DNA of 64,000 nt from Allantophomopsis cytisporea (lineage: Eukaryota; Ascomycota; Leotiomycetes; Phacidiales; Phacidiaceae). Location: NCBI GenBank assembly GCA_024752435.1, contig CP103021.1, positions 1,116,001 to 1,180,000 of the forward strand, given 5' to 3'. A program made the position numbers and the translations under genes. The stretch's first letter is position 1. Every line of letters starts with the position of its first letter. The notes beneath the pieces are model-generated. The model had not been told where the DNA came from, did not search any database, and saw nothing but the letters and a program-made list of their open reading frames with translations. Shown piece by piece: positions 12,450 through 25,119 of this stretch.

Positions 12450-14056
12450 GGTGACGCGGAATGGAGATATTCGTATAACAATCCTTGGTGCTCGTAGAGG
12501 CAAGCGATATGATCATCAACATGGGACATGGGCTGGAATCCTAGTACATAGACCCTAAGTATCAACGAGGATTGATATATTCGGTGCTCAGCTCAAGAAT
12601 GATAAGTAGGCTGGGAGGTTCATATTAGAAGGGTCGAGGTGTACAGCGTAGAATGTAGCTTTCGAAAGTCAACAGCAGCACTGTTTTTGTGTCGCGACTG
12701 AGGATTGCTCTATCTCTTTCTCGCGTGCCGTCACCACATACGCCACGGCAGTCAGTTGCTGCTTGCACTGAGAGGGAGATCGACCAGTCACGCATGAATG
12801 TGAAGAGCGAAGGGCGAGTTTTGATTGGCTGACACAGCTTGACGCTTGTGCACTGAGTTTATGCCTAACATGTTTATGGCCGTGCACTGAGGCCTGAGTA
12901 TTTATGCCTTATATATGAGGTATCAATATACAGTCGACAACAACGCAATATCATCATGTGAATCCCTACCGTAGGTCTATACAAAATATGTACATAAATA
13001 CAACATCGTTGACCTCATCTTCGAGATCATCAAAATGATGTACTAGACTCCGCAGCAGCTCGGTCATGCTAAAAACATGGATGATGGTATGGTCAATTAT
13101 ACCAATTGCCAGTGCTAGTGTGTTGGTTTGAGATGCTCTTGTTTTATTTCATCTTCACGGTGAATTGCCTAAGTTATACTGGCCAGGTAGCACCTCGAAA
13201 CGGTTGGTTACATGCACGAAAAGCATTTCCTGACATCTTCCTGACTGTCCGTCTTGTCTCTGACCAACATCCAGTATTACAATGCTCTTGTTCGAACTTT
13301 TGTTTCTTTCTTTCATGTTGCGGACCGCGCCTCGTTTCTTGACGCTTGCCACAAATGGTCTTCAATAGGAACGCCCAAAGGTTCAGCCATGCATATATCA
13401 CCACCAAATATATCAGAATGTCTACATATCTCAATCAAAACCAAGGCTAAGTACAGACATTTGTCATGTCCTAATTGTCTGGCCACGTTTCCTCGACTCC
13501 AAGAATACTTTTGGATAAACACGACATCAATAGGTGACCAGAACCGCCAGTTATTGGCAATGCTTCAACCGCTTATTGACCGGATAAGGGTATTGACAGG
13601 AACTTGCCTCAATACTTCTTCACCCCCGTACTGCCACCAACACATGTCATTGAGACTTTATTCAAATATTCTTACTACTGTCATCCTTAATTATATCGAT
13701 CTCTTTTCAGACCTGGAAACTTGTCTTTCTTTCTTTCTTCTCCAACTACATCATCCGGTCTCCAACAATTTGATGAACACTTTCGATTACACAAAGCTTC
13801 TATAATCCTTTTCGTTGTTTTCCACCATTCGTATATGATCCCCTGTCACTGAGAGACATCACAGTTTGTTCCCACACCAGCTCTAGGCTCCTCCTGTTTC
13901 AAAGCTGTGTTGCGTATCATCCGTTGCCCACAAGGCAAAGGACTTGATATTCTGTTCCAACTTCTCCAAGTCTGTACTGTCAAAGCCTAAAAAGAAGCTT
14001 ACTTCTCCTTCCAACTCTCCACTTCATAGTTCATCTCAGCTCAGGCTTTACTCAAT
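12450..14056. other. intergenic, shared 5' region of divergent genes
   Basis: Lies between the divergently transcribed membrane protein and the pheromone receptor. A 183-codon plus-strand frame at 13254-13805 has unbiased composition and no domain, so I do not call a gene. The last 200 bases are CT-rich, typical of a fungal leader before the receptor. Confidence 0.55.
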
Positions 14057-15772
14057 ATGACGAAACCAATCATCCTCTTGACGGGTCTGGAGAATGATGC
14101 GTCCTCAAGCACAACAGGACATGCCGTAGCGCTCACGGTCTTCTCAGCTTTAGCTATCATCATTCTCATCATTCCAGCAATTTGGCACTACAGAGTCAAA
14201 AATGTTGCGGCTTGCAGCCTGATCTTCTATCTTACCATGCTCAATCTCATGTGCTTTATCAATGCCACCATCTGGCCAAGCGACAACTACTCAGACTGGT
14301 GGGATGGTCGGGGTCTTTGTGATGTCGAGGTTAAGCTGTATTGGCCCTTCACGACCGGTCTCGCCTGTGCTACGGCTTGCATTACTAGGAACCTTGCTGT
14401 CGTTCTAGATGTCGATCGGGCAACTGTTCATACAACAAAAGCCATGAGACACCGCAAGCTCTTGATAGATCTAGCAACCTGTTTTGCAGTCCCAATTCTT
14501 CAGATTGCATTGCATTACATCTCTCAACCCAATCGATACGATATTTCTGTTATCGGTGGTTGTATGCCACCTTATGATCGCAGCTGGCCTACTATCGTCC
14601 TCTTCTTCATCTGGCCAACAGTGTTTTCCCTGATCAACACATACTATGCCAGTTAGTTCTCCTGATTCCTGAACATTTTTTCCACTAACAAATCATAGTC
14701 ATGGTAATACTGCGCCTGAAAAAGTATCGCTCGCATTTTTCCAACATCCTCTCAAGTGCCAGTTCCCATTTGAACAAGGCTCGGTTTATCAAGCTTTTCA
14801 TATTTTCTGTCATGCTATTGGTGATCTACCTTCCAGTCACGGTCTACTATCTATATATCGATGTCGATATTGCGTGGCTTCCGTACTCTTGGTCAGCAAT
14901 TCATTCGTCCGAGTGGAACACCATTGCATACCTTCCAGCCCTTGGATCTAGGACATTCGACCGTTGGATCCCAATCGTCACAGCTTTTCTCGTCTTCTTC
15001 TTCTTCGGAATGGGCGGCGATGCTATGGAAATTTATCGCAAAGGACTTCTCAGCCTCGGTTTCGGTCGCATCTTTCTAAGTCTCAAGCAGCCCAGACAGC
15101 CTACAAACCCTAGAGATCGTACTTGGGCAAGTAGATGGTCAATTGTCAGCCGAGCTCGCTCTTACTTGCATAGTCGCAAATCGTCGCAATGTAGCTCTAA
15201 GGCTACCGACTCTAATTTGTAAGTTCCCCTGATATGACTGTACATTTCATAAAACTCATAGATACAAAAGCAGTTCAGGAGATCGCAAGGATTCCGTAGT
15301 GACCTTCACGTCAACAACAGCCTCACCCTCAAAGTCCCAGTCCTCAACAGCGTCCCGTGCACAATCTCCCTCTCCAGTCTACGAAACCCAACGTGAGAGT
15401 GCCGAAGTCCCACAACCCAAGTTCCATACATTCTCGTCAAGAGTGAATACGGGTATCTTCCGTATGTACTTCCAATTCGATCTCCGCCCTTTCTTCTCTC
15501 CTAAGCCCAAGTCCAAGGCTAGGGCTTTGGAAACATTGCCCGTACCAGAATTGGAAGCCGCAAAGAACAACGAAGAGCAGAAGGTCATTTTCACGCAGAT
15601 CTGGAGCGGTAATCAGATGCCGGAGCAGGGTGAAAGTGCAATTGCTGGATGCACGAGTACAAAGAGTTGGCCGGTTGATGAGAGAAGGAGAGAGTTCAGG
15701 GAGAGAATGGCAAGCATTGATACTGTTGCAGCAGATGCAGTCAGGGTCAAGGTCGAAGTTGAGCAGGCTTAA
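14057..15772 (+). CDS. STE3: a-factor-type pheromone receptor, STE3 family GPCR
   Basis: Three exons, 14057-14651, 14699-15218 and 15262-15772, give 541 aa; donors GTTAGT and GTAAGT, acceptors CATAG, phases consistent. Seven hydrophobic segments are visible: TM1 near 24-44 (VFSALAIIILIIPAIW), TM2 near 53-74, TM3 near 94-117 (TGLACATACITRNLAVVLD), TM4 near 136-156, TM5 near 176-202 spanning the first intron, TM6 near 224-246, TM7 near 290-310 (FLVFFFFGMGGDAMEIY). An intracellular Ser/Lys-rich tail of about 220 aa follows. The LNLMCFINATIW, RNLAVVLDVDRA and PPYDRSWP regions are typical of fungal STE3/pre-2/PreA receptors, which bind the farnesylated peptide pheromone and signal through the Gpa/Ste4 G protein to the mating MAPK cascade. 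Downstream of TM7 the sequence is low complexity. Assignment is firm; the last exon is the least constrained part. Confidence 0.93.
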
Positions 15773-18290
15773 ACTCTGTATTGGACAAAGTCGTCGAGAA
15801 GATCCTCATAAAAGTTCTAGCATTGCATGAGAGCGATAGTCATTTCCAATGGTCCAAGAAGCAATTCGTCTTCACCCAAGTCCAAGAACTGGTTTTCATT
15901 TCTTGATGACGCCACAAATGGTAGTCTTGCACCGTGATATCTTCTTTCCTAAACCGCTACCAACATATCGTATCACGTCCTCACCATCCAAACTCAACGT
16001 CAAAATACTTACCCAATGATACTTACCTCCAAACCCAGCATCTCACGCCTGTACCCAGCTGCCATTCCAGCGCCCAGAACACCGGGTGCGGAATGGAATG
16101 CATCTGCGCACCTCAGCTCAGCTTGCTGCACCTGACCCCATTCCGAGCGGCTTCCACGCGGCTGGACCAGACGCGTAGTGGTGGAGTTCCTCGCGGAGCG
16201 TTACAAGTGGCACGCATACTACTCTCTTTAGCGACTAGAGAATGGGAGTTTGTTTGTTTACGTGTCTATGGCGGGGTGGGCATGCATGTTTTGGTGGATT
16301 GGGGAGAGCTGGGTCTGAGGAATGGCTTGAAGAGGGTGGTTCTCGGTTGGTCTTTCCTGGGTGGTTTTGTACATACATTAGGCATTGGGTTTGTCATTTG
16401 GAAGTGAAAGATGCTGTCTTCCCCCCACGCTTCGCTCCTCAATGTTGATGTAGATGTGATGCGGCTCTGTCTCTGTCTCTGTCTTGCCGTTGCAAAATTC
16501 AATTCCTATCCGCCTATCTGCTGTGCCTATCTTTGTACACACTTCCAGACATTGGATTCCTGAGCACAGCCTGCTTGACAGCTGTCGATCATGACGTTGG
16601 CGGGTAGGAAGGTGATATGAGACACCGAGCCCGTTGATCCTCTTACCGCTGCATGGAATGGAGTGCTTCTCGAATCGGAGATGGTGGTCCGGCCGAGGAA
16701 AAGGCCATGGAATGCCACGATGGAAAAGTGGGAGCTCAGTGAGGGAGTTAGGAGTGGGATCTTGGCACTTACTTCGATCTTGCACCAAAGATCTCTCGTC
16801 GTGCTGTGGTCGTTTGATTATGCTATTGGGTCTTCCTTCGGCGTCGGATTAGGCGGGTGTACAGGCTGCCGCACCACGGTATCCCGTCTTGTCACCGTTT
16901 CGTCGGTCTTTTTCTTTCTCAGGATGTTGGGGGCTGTATTTTAGTTGCTGCTGTGCTGGCTGGTATCAAACAATACTGTGGTCTGATGGATTTAGATGCT
17001 GTTCTAATAAGTCTACAAGTGAGGGGTATGATAATCACCAGCCATGGAATCAAAAGTCCTGTACATACAGAAAGAGTACATTATTAAGAATCCACTATGT
17101 AAACATACTTAGGTAGATACTCTCCACCGACTTGCGAGCCGCCCCGCCGTATGCTGCGCAGTTGTTTTATCAGCCACACAATTCAATTGCGCACGCACGC
17201 AATGCAGCTACGGGCAGGATGTTTTGAAGCTCGTGGTGCTCGGCGTGCATAGCCTTGTATTAATTCGATAAAGTAAAATAAAGTAGAAAGTCGCGACACT
17301 TGTATGAACATCATACGTCGCTCAAACAACCCCTCATTAATTCGGTGCAAGCAAATCGTAATTGTAGATTTGACATGACGAAACAGTGAAAGGGCATTGC
17401 CAATCCCTGCTGCCCATCATTGACCAGGTCCAGGGCTCACTCAAAATTGTGCTGCCGTACAATCCGACTGAGACTTGAGATTCGCATGCTGTGACGGGCA
17501 ATCAATTTACATACCTGTAGTACATTGCGCATTTGGCTCAATGGCCGGGTCCATGATCTGGCCCAATTCTTCTTGCTGCAGAGATTTTCTCCCTCTTCGG
17601 ATTACCCCCTGGTCACGAGAAGTATTGGATTTGTGATGATTTGTGATTTGGCGTCAGGAGTATTGACCGATATTGGGCGATTGTGATGTGCTATTTGCTA
17701 GCGAGGTGATGGATCTGGAAGGATGGAGGGCAAGCGAAATGAGAGAGCGCGCTGAATACGGTTTCTTTTGAGTGGAGTAATATAACTACTTCGGCACTAC
17801 AGCGCCATCGTTACTATTCTCCGCTGCTTCTTAGATAGAACAGAATACCTTGACTTCCTACGTGAAGTACATGACTGGCTTTTCTGATGAATTGCTTGAT
17901 AGGTAGTAAGTAGTACTAGTAGCCATGTGAGGTTGTAAACAAGACTGATGGCTGCTTTACCGATGAATGAATGGAAGAAAGGATCACCGACACGATATGA
18001 AGTGGTGAATAAGGTTGATCGGTTGGCCTGTTGACCTCTTTACTGATGAATGAAAGGGACAACGACATCGTTGGAATTTTCTCATTTGTTCTGCACGCTA
18101 GGGACTTGATGGCGTCTATGTAAGATATGGTGAGACATGATGATGATAATGATGATAATAACGATGATGGATGAACGTGTATTGATAACATGACCTTGTC
18201 CAGCCGGACATCAATGCTTAGTTATGAAGCGGTAGGTGAGTCTAAAGCAAAGAATATCGTAATGGATATATGTATGTGCTTCGTGTATGT

Positions 18291-18329
18291 TATGTATGTA
18301 TGTATGTATGTATGTATGTCTGTATGTAT
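18291..18329. repeat. TATG tetranucleotide microsatellite
   Basis: Seven perfect TATG units, one substitution, then two further units. The surroundings (18270-18360) are degenerate TATG/TGTA sequence. Confidence 0.9.
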
Positions 18330-19356
18330 TTATGGATATATGTATGTAAGTGTGTATTCTGTAAACATGACTGCATAACTGTTCGGCGTTGATCCAACCG
18401 CCGCTTGTCTTCTCTTCTGATATGTACTGCGTACGGAGTGATCAAAATAATAATACTGCGAGTCGAACCTACGCATAATACGAAGAAGCCCTCAATCTTT
18501 CAGAGATCAAAGGGCCTCTTGAATAGTTTATGATTTGTAGGACTCGCCTTACCATACTGCGTTAATCAATCACGAAAGGTTATTCGTTCATCACAACTCC
18601 GACATCTTGGATTTGGATATTAACTCAATTCGCTTGTCAAGCGGCAAGATGAATCTCTCGAGCCGCTTTGGCCTAGTCGCCCATCACAGATCTTCTCCAT
18701 CAGCCCATCGCGCGCCCATGCAGCCAACGTAATTTTAACATTGCCCACTCGCTTGCACCGAAGACCGAACGAAGCAACATGCCACCCAAACAATGCTTCT
18801 CCTCTCTGGTGAAAGCAGCTTTTAACCTTTCTATCCTCAAACTTCTTCCCTGCTCAAAACCAGTCTTTCCAAGCTCGTGTACACCAGGGCCTGTCTGACA
18901 GCATGGACTTCATCCAATCATCATCAGCCTCTCGACCATCAATCACCTGAGCATGCCGCCCCCTTCTCCGCGAGAATGGAAGAACCCAAGTGAACGGAAT
19001 GCCATCTCACCACTCTCCACTGCCATTGTAACTCCACTGCAGCTCGACCTTACGTACCGACTGCTTCCATACCATGCATTACTGGATGATCTTTCCCGTA
19101 ACCAGGCAAGGTACGGCAGTACAGACTGTGCATACACATTATGTATCCATACAATTCATCATGGGCAAGTGGAGCGTGAGTGAGAGGTACAATAATGTAA
19201 GTATACATGCAACATATTCATAGGTCGTTACTTAGACCACGCAAGCAAAGAGAAGACATTCAGACAAAAGTGGTGCTTCCCAGATTCTCTATCCCATTCC
19301 TCAATCCTATCTATTTATTTACTACTTTACAGTAGAATATAATACTCTCCACTCCT

Positions 19357-19378
19357 TCCACAGATTTAAATCTGTGGA
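19357..19378. promoter_or_regulatory. 22-bp perfect palindrome
   Basis: An uninterrupted inverted repeat of two 11-base arms with no spacer (left arm TCCACAGATTT), about 440 bp upstream of the TM198-like start codon. Its symmetry would suit a dimeric DNA-binding protein or a cruciform, but I know of no factor with this site. Confidence 0.45.
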
Positions 19379-19813
19379 GTAGAAGGTTGTCTAGAGTACA
19401 TACCTTGTCCTTGCTCGCTCCCACGCGCAAAGAACGGAAGTAAAGCTCAGACCCCTCATGAGGATATCGTGAATCATAGGCTTAATCTCTAACGTCTACC
19501 ACTTTTTTTTTCCCTACCAACCCTCTTTTCTCTGACTCTCTTAATTCCTGCTCCTTGTCGAGCTTGAACAGCTTGATTCATTGGGGGGCTTTTTTTTAAA
19601 TAATTTTTTTGTTCTTGTACTATCTTGCAGGTGGAAGTGGAAATGCCAGAGGATCACTACCAGATGTCACTCTTTACTGTAATCCACCGCAACTTGTAGT
19701 AACAGCATCGCAAAGCTGCAAGTGCACCAACATTCTTTTACCTTTACGACAATTACCGGGACATCCGAAGAGGAGAATCTTGGGAATCACAGTTTTCCAA
19801 GGCGCTTTCGAAG

Positions 19814-22800
19814 ATGCTTACACGACCGCATTGTTTCATTTTCGCACTTTTGCTCTTATGTTTTTGCAATCCTCTCGTCGTCGCCTATCCGAATGGCTTT
19901 GCGCTCCAGAACAGAGATGATACTTCAGTCTCACCCGCTTCCGAAACAACAACCTCGATTTCAGCCTCGAACTCACAAAAATCCTCGTATCCCTCTTCAT
20001 CTTTAAGCTCTTCGAAATCTTCAATCACAAACTCTTTAATATCGAGCTCGAGGACTTCTGCGACTGCCTCGGCTGGCATGTCGACATCGGTTTCTGATAT
20101 GGCGTCAAGTTTGAGTGCGAGCAGCGCAATTGCTTCGTCTACCAGCATAGCTTTCAATTGTAAGAACAAGGAGAAACATTGGGGAAATGCAATTCACTAA
20201 CATCTGGGAAGCAACTCTTACACCGAACGCCCTTCCACTCACGCCAAAAATCACTCCAGCTTTTGGTATTGCCGGGATTATATTGATATTATCGGGATTT
20301 GCATATACATTTATTGGGATTAGAAAAAGATTTCTACACGTTTCTCTATCTACAGCATATTCAACAGCTCTTTGGATCACAATACTTGTTTTATACCTCA
20401 CCCATCTTCCTATCAGCAATGCAATTCAAGGCGCATATTTGGTCGCCGCGGTTGCGGGCGGCGCTATCTTCGGGGCTGGCTCTCTCTTAATCCCAGACTA
20501 TGCACAATACCTTGGGTGTATTTTAGGAGGTTACTCCATAAGCATGTGGATTTTGACTCTCAAAGCTGGAGGATCAATTACGTCGACCGGAGGAAGATCA
20601 GGGCTTATCGTGGGCTGTGCGGTAGTGGGTCTTGCAATATCGTTCTTTCGCGAAGCTCGACCCTACGCCATGCCATCACTGATTTCCTTTTCAGGAGCAA
20701 CTGCCATTGTGTTGGGCATTGATTGCTTTAGTGGAGCAGGGTTGAAGGAGTTCTGGGCATATATCTGGGACGTCAATAAGTCGCTGTTCCCATCAGGAAC
20801 CAGCACTTACCCACTTACCACAGGAATCAAAATCGAATCTGGCATTATCATTGTGCTTTTCGTTGCAGGCATGGTAATGCAAGCAAAGTTGTGGAAGTCC
20901 CTCAAGGAGAAATATGATAGGAGGAAAGAGCAAAAGCGCACTGCCAAGAGAGCAATTGAAATCGAAGAGGAAAATGTCGGCCAATTGGCCGAGCATCAGG
21001 ACAAGATCGACAGAGGCGAATGGGATGCTGTTTACGGTGGAAAGGAAACCGGAGACTATCCCAAACCTGCGGATTCAGGGGTTGGTGAGATGGAGAGCTT
21101 GAAAAAGGCAGTGAGCGAGAATGCCTCTAAGCCAAATTCCAGAGATGGAAGTGTTGGTTGTGCTGAGCTGGAAGCAATACCGGCAAGGACGTCGCCACTT
21201 TTCTTGTCAGATGAGGAGAAGATGGGCATATCTATCGAAGGGATGAGACAGAACCTTACTGTTATGATGGTCCATCAGGTCCCTGAACCAGGGATTCCAG
21301 CGCCACAGCCCCCAACATCTCCAGTTTCAGATACCCCAAATATCATGATCCGTGATTTTGGTAGTCTGAAGGTGAGTCCCAAGCCATCTATAGCTCCTTC
21401 TGAGCTTTCTGGATCAGATAGAGCTCCATCGCAGATGGGCTCGGAGGCCGGTTCGCGTGTTGGCTCCCAATACGGTTCACAACGTATTTCAAGAGTTGGC
21501 TCGCAGCTGAGTGGTCGAGGCCAAAGTAGGAGTCAGAGTAGAAATCAGAGCAGACAATCAGTATCAAGGCAGGATTCTGGTAGGAGCAGTGTAGCCATCA
21601 ACGAGGCACCGGCCATTGTCCCACTCCCATTCAAGATTCCAACAACACCCACTGAAGAGGATTTCCCAGATGATAGCTCTTCGATAGCGACATTCAACGA
21701 CAACCCAGAAGACTTGAAGCGGAAATCGAGGCTTCTAGGGTCCTTCGATCTCATCAACCACTTTCAAGACCCGCCTCAACAAAGCAAGTTGGTCCCAGGA
21801 CCAAGACCGCGTCCAACAAAGCGAAGCTCCTCTGGTTTGATGGTACCACAAGATGACGAAGATAAACGATTGTCTACCCTTGCTAATTTTGATGATGATT
21901 CAGACATCGATGTCAATGAAATTAGAGTTCCTGAGGAATTCACTGAGGGCAACGTTCATACGTCATCTCCTCAAAGAAGTCCAACTAGGCAGAGTTTGGC
22001 AAGAGGAAGCAGCGAGTACGGACAGATCGAAGACAACGAAGGTGTCATTCCGGTCGGTCAAGCTGTCACAACACACAAAGTCGACGAGATATTGGAAGAA
22101 GGCCCAACTCCAGCATCGGAAGTCGTGACTGTGGATACTGGCATCTTGGACCAGTCTGCTACCCCAGCATCAGTGGAAGAAAAAGACCTACTTGAAGAGT
22201 CACAAGAAGCTGCTGAAGTTGAAGTCCCGCAGTTTTTGCCATTGGTCGACTCCGCTCCAACAACAGGGCCTGAAGAGTCACCCAAGGCGTTATCATCCGC
22301 AGAGCGTGAAAATGATGAGCCTGTCGGAAGACCTAGCTTGAGCAAAGAAACTCTTCCAGCATCAGTGTCTAAGGTGGTAATGTCGTATCGTACCAACGAA
22401 TGGGCCAAGCATCTTGATACAGCAGACATACCTATACTTGAAGATCCAAATCTGTCTTCTTCTCCGACTACAAGCGAGCCGGATGTCCTCAGGGAACTGC
22501 CAGCTCCAGTCAACGTCGAAGCTTTACAACAGACGCCGGAGAATGCGGCCATCCCACCCGCACCAATCATCCCAACAGCACGCACATCTCACATGCCTCG
22601 ATCTCATTCTCAACCACATCTCCCACGTTCCAATTCGAACAATTCGCAACTGTCAGCTGGTTCTTATCACTCTTCCAAACTTGCCTCGAAACCTGCTTTT
22701 GAATTAAGGGGCACAATGAATCGCTCGTCCAGCCAAAACTCCTTCTCCAATACACTCAATCGTTCGTCCTCGCAGACATCATTGCACAGCAATTATACCA

Positions 22801-23450
22801 CAGCGCCCAAGCGACCCCGCGATGTCTACGCCAGAAACAGAAGCACATCTACCCCCGTAATCGGTCCTGTTATGGAGGACCCACACGAAGACATTCCCGC
22901 AATTCCAGAACGCTTCTCGAATATGTCGTCAACCGCGCTTCCCCACACCAGCCGCAACACCCTTATGTCCCAGCGCGACACCATGATCCGCACCAAGTCC
23001 TCCTTCCGCGGCCATATCAATTCCCACGCCCTTCCCGTCCCGCACGAGGAAGATGACGACGACACCATGTCGATGTCCGCACGCCGCGAAAAGCTGCGCC
23101 AATCCACGCTCAACAAGCTCACCTCGGCCGTGCCATCGTCCAGCCGCAATCCACCCAACCCAGCACGCGTCCACAGTGCCCCGCCGCCGGAGCAGAAGGA
23201 CCAGATGCTACGCATGTGGCGCGCTTCCGTGCAGCAGGACCTTCAGGCTGGTCAGGGCTCCCGTGCTACTATTGAGAGACAGCGCAGCGAACTTTGGGAG
23301 AAGAAGCAGCGTGAGGCTGCTCAGAGACAGCTTGAGGGGGAGAGGGCGAGACGCTCGGAGTATATCAAGGATGAGAGGCTCCGCAGAGGAAATCTTGAGG
23401 AGGCGCATCGCATGGCTATGAGGAGGATGCAGGCTGGTGCTAAGAAGTAA
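19814..23450 (+). CDS. TM7SF3/TM198-like (DUF4203) membrane protein with signal peptide and long cytoplasmic tail
   Basis: Two exons, 19814-20159 and 20212-23450, give 1194 aa. The intron starts GTAAGA, has a CTAAC branch point and a less usual AAG acceptor; splicing joins an N-terminal segment to the large frame. Residues 1-24 form a clear signal peptide (core FALLLLCFC, then NPLVVA). Residues 25-115 are Ser/Thr-rich and lumenal/extracellular. Residues about 125-340 contain a run of hydrophobic helices with glycine-rich turns (ITPAFGIAGIILILSGFAY, YLVAAVAGGAIFGAG, LGCILGGYSISMWIL), the pattern of the TM7S3/TM198-like domain. A basic coiled stretch (KEKYDRRKEQKRTAKRAIE) follows, then about 750 residues of Ser/Pro-rich disorder and a highly charged Arg/Glu C-terminal helix. 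Similar proteins are widespread in filamentous fungi and uncharacterised. Family call good, function unknown. Confidence 0.85.
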
Positions 23451-23564
23451 GCGTGCCTGATTGTGATTTCTTTTTTCCCTCTATCTTCTCGATATACTGC
23501 TGGTATAGCATGTTATATTACTTTTCTTTTAATATTTAATTCTTGGATTGAGATTGATGGGGTT

Positions 23565-23589
23565 ATGAGGGATGAGGGATGAGGGATGG
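23565..23589. repeat. 7-bp tandem repeat (GGGATGA)
   Basis: About three and a half head-to-tail copies of a GGGATGA heptamer in the 3' flank of the TM198-like gene. Confidence 0.85.
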
Positions 23590-24742
23590 ATTTGGTGGTC
23601 GGCCCAGGAGCATCGGAACCAGGACAGGGTGGGTGGGGGACATGGATCTGCAGGGAGAAAGATATTGGATCGTATATTATAATTTATACGTTTCATCTGT
23701 ATGAGTTCTCCCATGATATCATCACCGGAATATATTGGCCCGTGAATTGTGACAATCTATGATGATGTTCCAGAGTTATGGGGGGAGAGGAGGCTGGTTT
23801 TGTGGTGGTCAATGTGACTGTTTCCGATAGGAAATCTTGGGCCCCAAGTTCAGTGCGGATGTGACAGATGGCTGATATTGTGATGTGATGATCGTGTTCC
23901 AGACTTATGATGGAGATGTGATGAAATATATTGGAGGTACATCACGTATGTGACCACTTTTGCACTAGATAGCTTTCACAAAAGTCCGTTCCTGTTTCGG
24001 GGTTTGGCGGATAAAATTGCCATTTGGATAATTTGCATTGTTGTACGCAGTACTTGTACACTCGCATTGCAGAGGAAAGGGGCTTTTCATATTACCTCCA
24101 TGCTTACACAGTACTACACGGAAGGTATATATACTTGCACTTTGTACATATATACATATATACGTACATATATGTATGTGCACACGGATGTACATATACC
24201 CCCAATCAGCCCATCGTATGCTTGTGTCCACTCAGTATTCATTTGTTACAACGTTACTTGTTCCAACGGGTAGGTTATGGACCTCGTGATATACATACCC
24301 TCGTTCATCTCGACTAACAAGCCAGATGAAGTATGCTGCAGTGGTAATAATAAGGATCATCAAAGTCAAAGGTCCATGTCTATATATATAGATATTCAAT
24401 GTGCCCAGGTCTACACGGTAGGTTTGGATGGGGTCTTTGCGTATGTCTTGACTTTGAGGGGGAATGTGCGTGATGTACATGTTACTTTTGTGCTGGGAAA
24501 GACTGCGCTCGTACCGCATCTTGACCATCACACGAGCACAGAGTGTGCGTAGTGTTGGCGAGTAATGGCGAATATTGGCGCAGTGTTTTACATGTCCATG
24601 TCCTTGTCAGGCCCGAAAAGACTGCTTCATACATACATAGGGTAAGGTACGTATTGGATGCAATTTCACTAGATATGTTGGTTAAAGTCTACGCAGTACG
24701 TAGGATGCCGGACGTCCCTTTCACGCCTCGAGCATCACTCGG

Positions 24743-24766
24743 TGCACTCTTGCACTCTTGCACTCT
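24743..24766. repeat. 8-bp tandem repeat (GCACTCTT)
   Basis: Three perfect copies of GCACTCTT, intergenic. Confidence 0.85.
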
Positions 24767-25119
24767 TGAACATGAACTCGAACATGTACGAACTTGATCT
24801 GGTCTTGATCTTGTCTGCATCTTGAGCTTGGGTTTGAGTGGAAGAGCACAGGGTGTCGTGAGTGAGGTGTCAATACATAAGGTGCCCGTAGCCCAACTGT
24901 CCAGACCACGTCCATGTCCACTACTACTACTATTACCACCACCACCACCGCCCATAGACCACCCAAACCCCCGTGCGACAGAACTGTGCCACTTTGAACA
25001 TTTCATCGTTTCCTTCTCTTCTTCCCTTGTCTTTAATTTAATAAGTATAACTAAACTCCCCATGCTTCAATTCGTCATCTCTGTCTTTATCTTCAATCTC
25101 CAATCCACATCTTAAACGA

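Larger units (their letters stand above)
15773..19813. other. long intergenic stretch with simple repeats
   Basis: Four kilobases between STE3 and the TM198-like gene. Overlapping short frames at 15.9-17.1 kb occur on both strands without domains. It contains a (CTCTGT)3 run near 16465-16483, a TATG microsatellite, a 22-bp perfect palindrome, and a T/CT-rich tract (19500-19620) that looks like the 5' leader of the downstream gene. Several C-rich patches around 16.0-16.2 kb are not coding as far as I can see. Confidence 0.5.
23451..25119. other. intergenic, microsatellite-rich
   Basis: No gene supported. Holds GGGATGA-type repeats just downstream of the previous gene, a TA/CATA-rich stretch at 24125-24185, an octamer repeat near 24750, and a CAC-rich run near 24940. 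A motif beginning GATGATGTTCCAGAGTTATG near 23.76 kb recurs in altered form near 23.89 kb. Frames on both strands here are repeat-driven. Confidence 0.55.

Noticed and set aside
13254..13805. 183-codon plus-strand frame upstream of STE3
   Set aside because: Random-looking composition, no domain; more likely promoter or leader sequence.
15934..17116. Cluster of overlapping frames on both strands
   Set aside because: No consistent reading frame or domain; repeats such as CTCTGT drive some of them.
24000..24552. Overlapping frames in the TA/CATA-rich region
   Set aside because: Products of simple-sequence repeats rather than coding sequence.
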